DNA of 59,903 bases from CAZZNQ01 sp964655775 (GTDB lineage Bacteria; Planctomycetota; Brocadiia; SM23-32). Shown here piece by piece: positions 41,030 through 49,642 of the stretch. The first letter of the stretch is position 1. Every line of letters begins with the position of its first letter. The stretch is taken from NCBI GenBank assembly GCA_964655775.1, contig CAZZNQ010000015.1:1-59903 (forward strand). The letters are read 5' to 3'. The notes beneath the pieces are model-generated. The model was not told the origin of the DNA. It searched no databases and worked only from the letters and a program-made list of their open reading frames with translations. Position numbers and translations under genes: made by a program.

Positions 41030-41230
41030 TCAGAGGGCGTGCCGACGCGGCGCCGAATCCGACGCCACGAAGAAGCGACGGTCCGTGCCGTTCGGCGCGA
41101 TCGCCGCCTGCACCTTGCGCAGACAGCGCGGGCACCTGCCCTCATAGGCCGTGCCGTCGCGGTTTTTGTAGATGCGCCCGTAGACCTTGCAGCAACGGAA
41201 GTAGATGCCCAGGAAGCGTTTGCCCTCCAA
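41030..41230 (-). CDS. small Cys-motif protein, possible zinc ribbon
   Basis: 66 residues from a TTG at 41230, 2 bases after the flgM stop, with GGGAGG upstream. It holds FRCCKVYGRIYKNRDGTAYE then GRCPRCLRKVQ: a CC pair and a CPxC pair, a likely zinc ribbon. The rest is basic. I do not recognise the family. Coupling to flgM suggests flagellar or general regulatory use. Confidence 0.6.
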   Translation of the reverse strand: MEGKRFLGIYFRCCKVYGRIYKNRDGTAYEGRCPRCLRKVQAAIAPNGTDRRFFVASDSAPRRHAL

Positions 41231-41232
41231 GG

Positions 41233-41520
41233 CTACGGCCCTCCCCGCAATATCCTCTCGGCCGCCTCTCTGACCGTCTCCGAGGTTATCAGCTCACCGC
41301 GCTGCATCTTCTCCAGCACCTGGTGCACGCGCTCCTTGCGGAAGGTGTCGGCGCTTCTGACCCTGGTGATCAGGCTCTGCAGCTCGTTGGTGAAACTGAC
41401 CTCGGATGCGCTTTCGAACGTCGAAGCGTTCTCGACGCGCCCGGTCGATTGCGACGGGGCATTGCCCCGCCTGGAAAGCGGCTCCGGTCCGCTGCGTCCG
41501 GTACCCTGTATTCGTCGCAT
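41233..41520 (-). CDS. flgM: anti-sigma-28 factor FlgM
   Basis: 95 residues from the ATG at 41520. N-terminal half polar and disordered as in FlgM. The C-terminal half has ERVHQVLEKMQRGELITSET then VREAAERIL, the conserved sigma-28-binding helices. FlgM holds FliA until the hook is complete and it is exported. It is preceded by a sigma-28-type promoter, so it is under FliA feedback. Confidence 0.88.
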   Translation of the reverse strand: MRRIQGTGRSGPEPLSRRGNAPSQSTGRVENASTFESASEVSFTNELQSLITRVRSADTFRKERVHQVLEKMQRGELITSETVREAAERILRGGP

Positions 41521-41558
41521 GGTCCAAAATGCTCCTATCCAGCCCGACAAGACAACAC

Positions 41559-41573
41559 GCCAATGGCGTGCCA
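41559..41573 (-). promoter_or_regulatory. weak sigma-54-like element before flgM
   Basis: Minus strand TGGCAC-N5-TGGC: the -24 is perfect and the -12 keeps GC but has TG for TT. The spacing to flgM (39 bases) fits the set. A dual sigma-54/sigma-28 control of flgM is possible. Confidence 0.35.
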
Positions 41574-41616
41574 TAGATGGGCGCGGCAGTTCCTATTCCC
41601 TCCACCTCTTCTCCCA

Positions 41617-41643
41617 TTATCGGAAGAATCCGGGATTTCGTTA
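41617..41643 (-). promoter_or_regulatory. sigma-28-type promoter of flgM
   Basis: Minus strand TAAC-N15-TCCGATAA, against consensus TAAA-N15-GCCGATAA: 3 of 4 and 7 of 8 with exact spacing. About 97 bases before the flgM start. Confidence 0.72.
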
Positions 41644-42121
41644 GGATTTTCCCGGAAGCAAACGCGGGACGACCGAACTCGAGGCGACGGTGGAGACTTG
41701 CGGAGACAAACGGTTCAGGCCTCTCCCCGGCCCGTGCGATCAGTCGTCCGGAGCAAGCCCGTCCACCCGACTCGTATCACGCAGTGCGGCAAGGAGCGAG
41801 TCGGAGGAGAGGTCATAAAGGTTTATTTAGACATAGCTTAGCGGAAACGCTATCGTGTGGAAGCCACGCAATTGACACAGGTGAGATTCCATCGCCTGCC
41901 CGGCTCGCAGGGCGCGCGCCGACCGATATGCTTCCACAGCGGACGCCCGGCACGGCCGCCCGGGACACCCGCTCTTGGTGCCAGGGGAAAGCACGCAACC
42001 GTACAGAATGGCGGCGCACTTGAAGGCCGCTCTCGCCAGCCCGTACACTCCGATCCGTTGACCATCGACCCGGGCTTTAGCCCGGGCAGCGGATCGGAAT
42101 GGCAAGAGACGGGAGGCGAGA
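41644..42121. other. divergent intergenic region with several hairpins
   Basis: Between flgM (minus) and the second activator (plus); no gene seen. Inverted repeats in order: CCGACTCG/CGAGTCGG (41767-41804), TAGCG-GAAA-CGCTA with a GNRA-type loop (41839-41852), and CAGGTGA/TCGCCTG (41878-41898). This clustering could be a structured leader of the plus-strand gene. It does not match a riboswitch class that I can recognise. A nearby AT-rich patch at 41815-41840 contrasts with the surroundings. Confidence 0.45.
42069..42086. repeat. perfect 18-bp inverted repeat before the second activator
   Basis: CCCGGGCT-TT-AGCCCGGG, ending 35 bases before the ATG. It shares the core GGGCTTWAGCCC with the palindrome at 11624. 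Either an operator/activator site or a member of a genome-wide repeat. Confidence 0.6.
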
Positions 42122-43486
<1,365 letters not shown>

Positions 43487-43586
43487 CGCGCACCCAACTG
43501 CGCGCAGCAGCCCTCTCCCACTTCCCCCTCTTTCCGGCGGCATCGCCGCGCTTTTGGCGACCAGTGTCGGTTTTTTCGGACGAATT

Positions 43587-43611
43587 GGCGGAAAAATCGA
43601 CGATTTTCGCC
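43587..43611. terminator. hairpin between the activator and flagellin promoter
   Basis: GGCGGAAAAATCG paired with CGATTTTCGCC (two bulges), ending 9 bases before the -35 of the fliC promoter. It may end the activator transcript or act as an operator; there is no U-run. Confidence 0.35.
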
Positions 43612-43619
43612 CCAAAGCC

Positions 43620-43646
43620 TAAAGTCAAAGGCCAAAAGTCCGAAAA
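43620..43646 (+). promoter_or_regulatory. sigma-28-type promoter of flagellin
   Basis: TAAA-N15-TCCGAAAA: -35 perfect, -10 matches 6 of 8 of GCCGATAA, spacing exact. The leader to the fliC ATG is about 106 bases. Confidence 0.72.
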
Positions 43647-43758
43647 TGGTAGTGGAAAGGGGCAGGAGCGGTGAGCCCCGGGCCGGGCTGAAAGGCAGAT
43701 GGCCCGCCTTGAAAGATTGCATGAGTCTCTACTGCTTTTTGAGGGAGGACCGGATGTC

Positions 43759-44586
43759 ATGAGTCTGGTGATAAACAATAACCTTTTGGCTCAGACGGCG
43801 ATGCGCAATCTGAACGCCACGTACAAGACGTTGGGCGAGTCGATCAATGCGCTCTCCTCTGGTCTGCGCATCAACAGCGCGGACGACGACGCGGCGGGCC
43901 TGGCGGTGCGTGAGCTGATGCGTGCCGACATCAAGGCCATCAACCAGGGCGTGCGCAACGCCAACGACGCCATCTCGATGCTGCAGACCTTCGACGGCGC
44001 CGCGCAGGTCATCGACGAGAAGCTCATCCGTATGAAAGAGCTGGCCATGCAGTCGGCAACGGGCACCTACTCGGACGCCCAGCGCACGATCATGAACGAC
44101 GAGTTCGAGCAGATGCGCGCCGAGATCAGCCGGATCGCCAACGCCACGGAGTTCAACGGCACCTACGGGCTGAACACCACAGGCAGCATCAAAATCCACT
44201 TCGGTCCCGGCAACAGCGCTTCCGAGGACTACTACTACATCGCCCAGCAGGACCTGACCGCCACGACTCTGGGTATCGGCGATCTGACGATCGCCTCCCA
44301 GCACTCGGCTCAGGCCGCCCTCACGGCGATCAACACCGCCATCAACACGAAGGACACCGGCCGTGCTCACTTCGGCGCAATGATCAACCGCCTGGAGAAC
44401 ACCATCTCGAACCTGGAAATCCAGTCCGAGAACCTTCAGAGGGCGGAGTCGCAGATCTCCGACGTGGACGTGGCGGGCGAAACGGCGAAACTCACCCGCA
44501 ACATGGTGCTCGCCCAGGCCGGCGTCGCGATGCTCGCTCAGGCGAACAGCATCCCGACCATGGCCGTCGCACTGCTCAACGGCTAA
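43759..44586 (+). CDS. fliC: flagellin FliC
   Basis: 275 residues from the ATG at 43759, with GGAGG at 43744-43748; an in-frame ATG 20 codons upstream is not flagellin-like. N-terminal D0/D1: MSLVINNNLLAQTAMRNLNA, LSSGLRINSADDDAAGLAVR; C-terminal: NRLENTISNLEIQSENLQRA and SQISDVDVAGETAKL, ending in VALLNG. The outer D2/D3 domains are nearly absent. The sequence, including IHFGPGNSASEDYYYI, closely follows the short Desulfovibrio-type flagellins as I recall them. No chromosomal second copy is in the window. Confidence 0.96.
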   Translation: MSLVINNNLLAQTAMRNLNATYKTLGESINALSSGLRINSADDDAAGLAVRELMRADIKAINQGVRNANDAISMLQTFDGAAQVIDEKLIRMKELAMQSATGTYSDAQRTIMNDEFEQMRAEISRIANATEFNGTYGLNTTGSIKIHFGPGNSASEDYYYIAQQDLTATTLGIGDLTIASQHSAQAALTAINTAINTKDTGRAHFGAMINRLENTISNLEIQSENLQRAESQISDVDVAGETAKLTRNMVLAQAGVAMLAQANSIPTMAVALLNG

Positions 44587-44593
44587 GCGGGCC

Positions 44594-44633
44594 GAGCGGC
44601 TCCCCTTCTCGCGAGGGGGGCCGCTCTTTTTTT
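44594..44633 (+). terminator. intrinsic terminator after fliC
   Basis: A 13-bp stem GAGCGGCTCCCCT/AGGGGGGCCGCTC (one G-U pair) with a 7-base loop and a following run of seven T. Lies 8 bases after the fliC stop. Confidence 0.93.
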
Positions 44634-44791
44634 ATGTGTGCTTGGGGTATGGCGTTTGCTCGCCGCCCTGCGGAACAGCCCCGGCGTTGAAACCGTCCAG
44701 CGGGCCTCGGAGGCACTGAAAGGCGCCAGAAGTCTCCTGGAAGCGGCCATGCCGGGGGAAAAGTCTTCCGCTTGTGGAAAGGTCTTTCCGG

Positions 44792-46936
44792 ATGAGCACT
44801 GTCAACTTCTCCGGGGTCGGCACCGGAATCGACTGGAGTCAGATCATCGATTTCGAGATTTCGAGCCGGCGAGAAGCCGTGATCGAGCCCATCGAAAAGT
44901 GGCGCACCTCCTGGGAAGAGAAGATCTCCGCTTACGAGACGGTCAGCTCACTGTTGGGCGACCTGCAGGAGAAGGTGGAAGCAATGGACACCGTGGGCGA
45001 ACTGCTCTCCTACGGCGCCGTCTCCACCGACGACGACACGGTCTCCGCTCAGGCGGGATCGTCCGCGAACGCCGGCACCTACACCATCGAGGTCAACAGC
45101 CTCGCACTATCCGAAACCGAGGCCCACAGTGGTGCCGGCTCGGCGGACACGGTCGTCAACAACACCGGAAGCGCCGGCACCTTCGCTTACACCTACGGCG
45201 AGACCACCGTCTCGCTGGAAGTCCTGGACGGGATGACGCTGAGCGACCTTGTCGACCTGATCAACAACTCCGGCGAGAATCCCGGCGTGACCGCGAGTCT
45301 ACTGGACGACGGAAGCGGATCGCCGAACTCGCAGCACCTGATACTGCGCGGTCAGGATACCGGAGAGGACTACACGCTGTCCGTGGACGGCACTGCCACA
45401 ACGCTGGAGGGCGAATGGTCGCTGCTGAGCGGCGACGCAGCGGCGGGAGGAAACTCGGTGACCGTCGCCGACGCCTCCCTCTTTCATCAGTATCAGGCGG
45501 TGGTGGTCCATGACGACGACAGCGAAGCGGAGTACCACCTTCTGGACGCCGTGGCCGGGAACTCGCTCACGCTCCGCGAGAGTCTGGCGGCCGACTTCAC
45601 CTTGGCCCAGAACGCGTACGTCACGCCGCAGGGAATCGGCAGCGCCGTCTCGGCCGCCTCCACCGCGGGAGAGTCCACCATCGCCGTGGCCGACGCAAGC
45701 TATTTCCGCGCCGGTTCCACCGTCATCATCGCCGACGGGACAGGATACGAGGAACTGACCATCTCCGCCGTCGACACCGGCACCAACACGCTGACGTTCA
45801 CCACCGACCTGCTCAGCGACTACGCCCCCGACGCTTACGTGACGCAGCTTGAGGGAGGGCGCAAGTTCGCCTTCACCGAGAGCGATTTCCAGGAGATACA
45901 AACCGCCGCGAACGCCCAGTTCCGGTTCAACGGCTACCCGCCTACCGGCTGGATCGAGCGCGAGGAGAACGTCGTCACGGACGTCATAGAAGGCGTCACC
46001 CTGACGCTGAAGAACTCGACGGGCGCCTCGCCGGTCACCGTCACCGTCGAGAGCGACCCGGAAGGCGTCAAGACGAAGATCGAGGAATGGGTGGACGCCT
46101 ACAACGCCGTGCGGCGCTACCTGAACGCCGAGACGAGTTACGACCCGGAGACCGGGGAATCCGGCGTGCTGCTGGCGAACTACGGCGCCGAAATGGTCGA
46201 GTCCCTGCTGCGGAGCATTGTGGTGGACGCGCCGCCGGGGTTCGGTCAGGGCACCGACACCTACGTTCTCCTCGGCGAGGTCGGCATAAACGCCGTCGGC
46301 GCGGGCGACGGCGACGACCTGGGCACACTCGAGATCGACGAGGGAGAGCTCGACGCCGCCCTCTCGGAGGACTTCAGGGCCGTCGTCCGGCTGTTCAGCA
46401 GCGATTACGCAGGCTACTCCAACAGCAGCTACCTGAGCTTCTACGACGCCAGCGAGATGCTTACCACCCCCGGCATCTACAACGTCGAAGTCGACTTCGA
46501 CGGCTCGGGAAACGTCACCGCCGCCCGGATCAAGCTGGACACCGAAGACGAGTGGCGCGCCATGGACGTGAGCGACGGCTATGTGAGCGGCACGTCGGGC
46601 AACCCCGAGCATGGCCTCTATGTGCGCACCGTATGGGACGGCAGCTCGACCACGCAATCCGCCACCGTCCGGCTCACCCAGGGTGTGGCAGGCCGGATGG
46701 GCGCGGTGGTCAACGACATCCTCGACCCCGAGGAGGGCCTGATTCACAATCTGAACGAGAGCTACAGCGGCATCATCGACCAGATCGATGACAGGATCGA
46801 ACGCGAGGAAGACAGGCTGGAACTGCTCCGGGAGCGGCTGCTGCAGAAATACGCTCGGCTGGAGCAGATGCTCACGCAGATGCAGAGCACCCAGAGCTCA
46901 ACGCAGTCCCTGAGCGAAAGCCTGTTGCAGCTATAG
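44792..46936 (+). CDS. fliD: filament cap protein FliD
   Basis: 714 residues from the ATG at 44792. N-terminal STVNFSGVGTGIDWSQIIDF is the FliD start (GxGSGID-type); the C-terminal coiled coil has DQIDDRIEREEDRLELLRER then LLQKYARLEQMLTQMQS, the cap-leg region. The middle has several beta-rich inserts (about 190-330 with repeated TIAVADASYF-like segments), making it longer than enteric FliD (about 470). No clear promoter was found; TGGAAG-N5-ATGC at 44738-44752 is only a poor sigma-54 match. Confidence 0.92.
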   Translation: MSTVNFSGVGTGIDWSQIIDFEISSRREAVIEPIEKWRTSWEEKISAYETVSSLLGDLQEKVEAMDTVGELLSYGAVSTDDDTVSAQAGSSANAGTYTIEVNSLALSETEAHSGAGSADTVVNNTGSAGTFAYTYGETTVSLEVLDGMTLSDLVDLINNSGENPGVTASLLDDGSGSPNSQHLILRGQDTGEDYTLSVDGTATTLEGEWSLLSGDAAAGGNSVTVADASLFHQYQAVVVHDDDSEAEYHLLDAVAGNSLTLRESLAADFTLAQNAYVTPQGIGSAVSAASTAGESTIAVADASYFRAGSTVIIADGTGYEELTISAVDTGTNTLTFTTDLLSDYAPDAYVTQLEGGRKFAFTESDFQEIQTAANAQFRFNGYPPTGWIEREENVVTDVIEGVTLTLKNSTGASPVTVTVESDPEGVKTKIEEWVDAYNAVRRYLNAETSYDPETGESGVLLANYGAEMVESLLRSIVVDAPPGFGQGTDTYVLLGEVGINAVGAGDGDDLGTLEIDEGELDAALSEDFRAVVRLFSSDYAGYSNSSYLSFYDASEMLTTPGIYNVEVDFDGSGNVTAARIKLDTEDEWRAMDVSDGYVSGTSGNPEHGLYVRTVWDGSSTTQSATVRLTQGVAGRMGAVVNDILDPEEGLIHNLNESYSGIIDQIDDRIEREEDRLELLRERLLQKYARLEQMLTQMQSTQSSTQSLSESLLQL

Positions 46937-46985
46937 GAAAGTACAGACCGGAATCCACCCATTACTCTTTCGGGAGCCTGAACGG

Positions 46986-47399
46986 ATGGACGCAGCGAAG
47001 CAGTACGCGGAAAGCACTATCTCCACGCAGCAGAGAGGCAAGATCGTGGTAATGCTCTACGACGGCGCCATCAAGTTCCTCAGGATAGCCAAGGAAAGGC
47101 TCGAAGAGGGGGACTTCGCCAGCAAGGGCATCTACATCGGCAAGGCTCAGGACATCGTTACGGAGTTGAACAACAGCCTGAACATGGCGGCGGGACAGCA
47201 GATCGCCTCCGACCTACGCGCCCTGTACAATTTCGTGCATCGTCACCTGAACGCGGCCAACATCGAGCGTGACGGTCAGAAGATCGAGGACTGCATAAAC
47301 ATCCTGGACGAACTGCGCATCGCGTGGGACCAGATCGCGCACGGGGAGTCCGAGGGCCCGGCCGAAGAGAGCGTCGACCAGATCAACATGCGCGCGTAG
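46986..47399 (+). CDS. fliS: flagellin chaperone FliS
   Basis: 137 residues, four-helix type. AAKQYAESTISTQQRGKIVV, MLYDGAIKFLRIAKERLEEG and ELNNSLNMAAGQQIASDLRA match FliS. The C-terminus extends into a convergent overlap of 17 bases with the glycosyltransferase gene. FliS binds the flagellin C-terminus and carries it to FlhA. Confidence 0.95.
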   Translation: MDAAKQYAESTISTQQRGKIVVMLYDGAIKFLRIAKERLEEGDFASKGIYIGKAQDIVTELNNSLNMAAGQQIASDLRALYNFVHRHLNAANIERDGQKIEDCINILDELRIAWDQIAHGESEGPAEESVDQINMRA

Positions 47400-49593
47400 G
47401 CGGTTCCCCGAATGCGCGCGTAGGCGGCTCGCCGTTGCGGAGTGCGTCGAGCAAACGCGCACCCGCCGGCTCACCCGGCCTCAGCACCAGTGCACGCTCC
47501 GCAAGGTCGGTCGCCTCAGCCGTGCGCCCGAGCGCGGCGCAGAGGTGGGCCAGCGACAGCAGCGCCGGCACGTGGCCCGGGCGATGATTCAGCAGCTGCC
47601 GGTAGACGCGCTCTGCGGCGTCGGTGTTCTCCGCACGCAGCGCAAGGCGCCCGGCGAGCATGGCCGCGTCCGCGGCAGACGGATCCGCTGCCGATGCCGC
47701 GAAAGCATGTGAGCAGGCGGCCGTCAAGTCGCCCTTTTCCTCGTAGACCTCCGCCAGTGCCACCTCCGCCTCGGTGATCTGTTGCCCCTCCGCGAGGGTC
47801 CGGGCCATGAGCAGGGCCTGCTCCGCCCGGTCCGGCTCACCCGTCGCCAGGAACAGACGTCCGAACGCCAAGTTGGGCCTGGGGCTGTTGATGCGGAGCC
47901 GCGATGCCTTGCGCAGCACGGCGGCCGCGCGGGCGAAATCGCCCGTCGCGACCAGGCACTCGCCCAGACCGACCATCGCCAGGAAGCCATCGTAATCCTC
48001 CCTGCACGAGAGGGGGAAGGCGTCGCTCCGGACGGCATCCTCGTCCAGGCCTATGGCTTCCAGGGCCCGCTCGTATGCATGGACGGCAGCGGCGTGGTTG
48101 TCCCTGCGCTGCTCTATCTGGCCCAGTCGCACCCAGTTGTCCGGACCGTATCCGCGCCTTATCAGGTCGCGACACACTGCTTCGGCTGTGCCGTAATCCT
48201 CCCGCGCGAAGGCGACCCTCGCGATCGCCTGCACGAGGTAGGCACCGTTCGCCGAGCCCGCCTTGAGTTGTGCCACCCGGTCCAGCGCCTTCTGGGCCGT
48301 CGCATAGGCGCCGTCGGCCTCGCACTCCCGCGCCATGTGCAGCAGATAGTCCATTCGTAGATGGCGTGGCAGCCAGCCCGTCGGCACCGTGACCGTCACA
48401 AGATCCCCGCGGGATTCCGGCCGCCAACAACCACGTTTCGCCGCCTCCGCCGTCATCATGATGTCCCAAGGCCCGGGTTCGTCGCCCTCCTCGGGCCAGC
48501 GCACGGCCGCCGCGCCCACGTCCTCCGCAAAGCAGATCGCCCGCACAAGCCGCAGATCGGCATCCCGGCGAAGCGACGGCGAAGCCAGGTAGTAGTAGTC
48601 GGCCTCCGTCGACGCTATGCCGAACCCGTAGGCCGATTCGAGGTCGCTGCCCTCGGGCGCCCGGACGATCTGCAGATTGGCCAGCTCGCCCAGTTCACCC
48701 AGAGCCTCCCTGGGTGCATCGGCCGTTTGGTCGGTCGCGGTGCTGACCAGCACGATCCGGCAGGGGTAACTCAGGTGATCGGCGAAGTACGCCACCACCT
48801 GCGCGACGGGCTGGTCCCATTCCGACACAGGCAGAACCACGACCACCCTCCTCACCTTCGGCCACGGCACGGGAGGAAGGTCGCTGCGGATGCGGCGCAG
48901 GTTCCGGCGGAAGGACGCATCGTCCCTCCGCTCCACGTCCGAGATGCGATCCGAGTCGGCGACCGGTGCGTAGTATTCGCCCGTTATCGCCGGAACGTAG
49001 AGGAACCCACAGTAGAAGGACAGCTTGCGCGTCAGATTCCAGTCGATCAGCACGCGCACGTCTTCGTTGTATCCCCCGGCCCGTTCCAGCAGGCTGCGCC
49101 GGTGCATGAGGCTGACGTGCAGGATGTGGTTGAAGTAGAACGTGAACATGCGGTTGTAGTCACGGGAGACTTCGACGCGCTTCTCCAACGGGTGGAGCCG
49201 GCCGTCGCTGTCCTTGATGCACAGGACTCGGTAGAGATCGGAGTAAGCGGCGCCCACGTCGCGATGGGCGTCGAGCGCGCCTGCCAGCACCTCCAGGTGG
49301 TTCGGATACCAGACGTCGTCATCGTCCAGGTAGGCCAGGTAAGCGCCGCGGGCCTGGCGAGCACCCAGGTTCAGACAGGCGGCTTTGCCCCGGTTGTGCG
49401 GCTGCGCCAGGTAGCGTATACGGTCGTCTCCGAAGCCCTCGACCACGTCGCGCACGTCCGTGCCGCCGTCGTTGATCACCAGCATCTCCCAGTCCTGGAA
49501 GCGCTGCCCCAGCACGCTCTCGATGGCCTGCGGGAGATAGGAGGGACGGTTGTAGGTCGGCGTCAAAACCGTGACTTTGGGCCGCGAACTCAT
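47383..49593 (-). CDS. glycosyltransferase family 2 protein with TPR tail
   Basis: 736 residues. GT2 domain (about 1-235) with TPTYNRPSYLPQAIESVL and the metal-binding DDDDVW. A second, diverged GT-A-like part (about 245-400) lacks a clear DxD. The rest (about 410-720) is TPR (ATAQKALDRVAQLKAG, AAAVHAYERALEAIG). The last residues NGEPPTRAFGEPPTRAC are an 8-residue duplication. TPR-linked GT2 proteins often modify flagellin. Last gene of the glycan operon. Confidence 0.85.
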   Translation of the reverse strand: MSSRPKVTVLTPTYNRPSYLPQAIESVLGQRFQDWEMLVINDGGTDVRDVVEGFGDDRIRYLAQPHNRGKAACLNLGARQARGAYLAYLDDDDVWYPNHLEVLAGALDAHRDVGAAYSDLYRVLCIKDSDGRLHPLEKRVEVSRDYNRMFTFYFNHILHVSLMHRRSLLERAGGYNEDVRVLIDWNLTRKLSFYCGFLYVPAITGEYYAPVADSDRISDVERRDDASFRRNLRRIRSDLPPVPWPKVRRVVVVLPVSEWDQPVAQVVAYFADHLSYPCRIVLVSTATDQTADAPREALGELGELANLQIVRAPEGSDLESAYGFGIASTEADYYYLASPSLRRDADLRLVRAICFAEDVGAAAVRWPEEGDEPGPWDIMMTAEAAKRGCWRPESRGDLVTVTVPTGWLPRHLRMDYLLHMARECEADGAYATAQKALDRVAQLKAGSANGAYLVQAIARVAFAREDYGTAEAVCRDLIRRGYGPDNWVRLGQIEQRRDNHAAAVHAYERALEAIGLDEDAVRSDAFPLSCREDYDGFLAMVGLGECLVATGDFARAAAVLRKASRLRINSPRPNLAFGRLFLATGEPDRAEQALLMARTLAEGQQITEAEVALAEVYEEKGDLTAACSHAFAASAADPSAADAAMLAGRLALRAENTDAAERVYRQLLNHRPGHVPALLSLAHLCAALGRTAEATDLAERALVLRPGEPAGARLLDALRNGEPPTRAFGEPPTRAC
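47388..47435. repeat. 24-bp tandem duplication at the fliS/glycosyltransferase overlap
   Basis: Two units start ATGCGCGCGTAGGCGG at 47388 and 47412. It includes the fliS stop in unit one, and encodes the repeated GEPPTRA in the minus-strand gene. A recent slippage or duplication event is likely. Confidence 0.75.
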
Positions 49594-49642
49594 CCGAGTG
49601 TCGCTCTCCCCGACTGTTGTCCGGCTGTGTCCTTGCGGCGCA

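Noticed and set aside
41870..41900. GGTGAGATTCC resembling part of an FMN (RFN) riboswitch
   Set aside because: Only one short box matches; the other conserved boxes and pairing pattern are absent.
42009..42023. TGGCGG-N5-TTGA before the second activator
   Set aside because: The -12 C is missing and the distance to the gene is about 100 bases, unlike the other sigma-54 sites.
44738..44752. TGGAAG-N5-ATGC before fliD
   Set aside because: Only the GG and GC cores match; too weak to call, though the distance to fliD fits.
45299..46747. Minus-strand open frame inside fliD
   Set aside because: Shadow of fliD, without domain or ribosome site.
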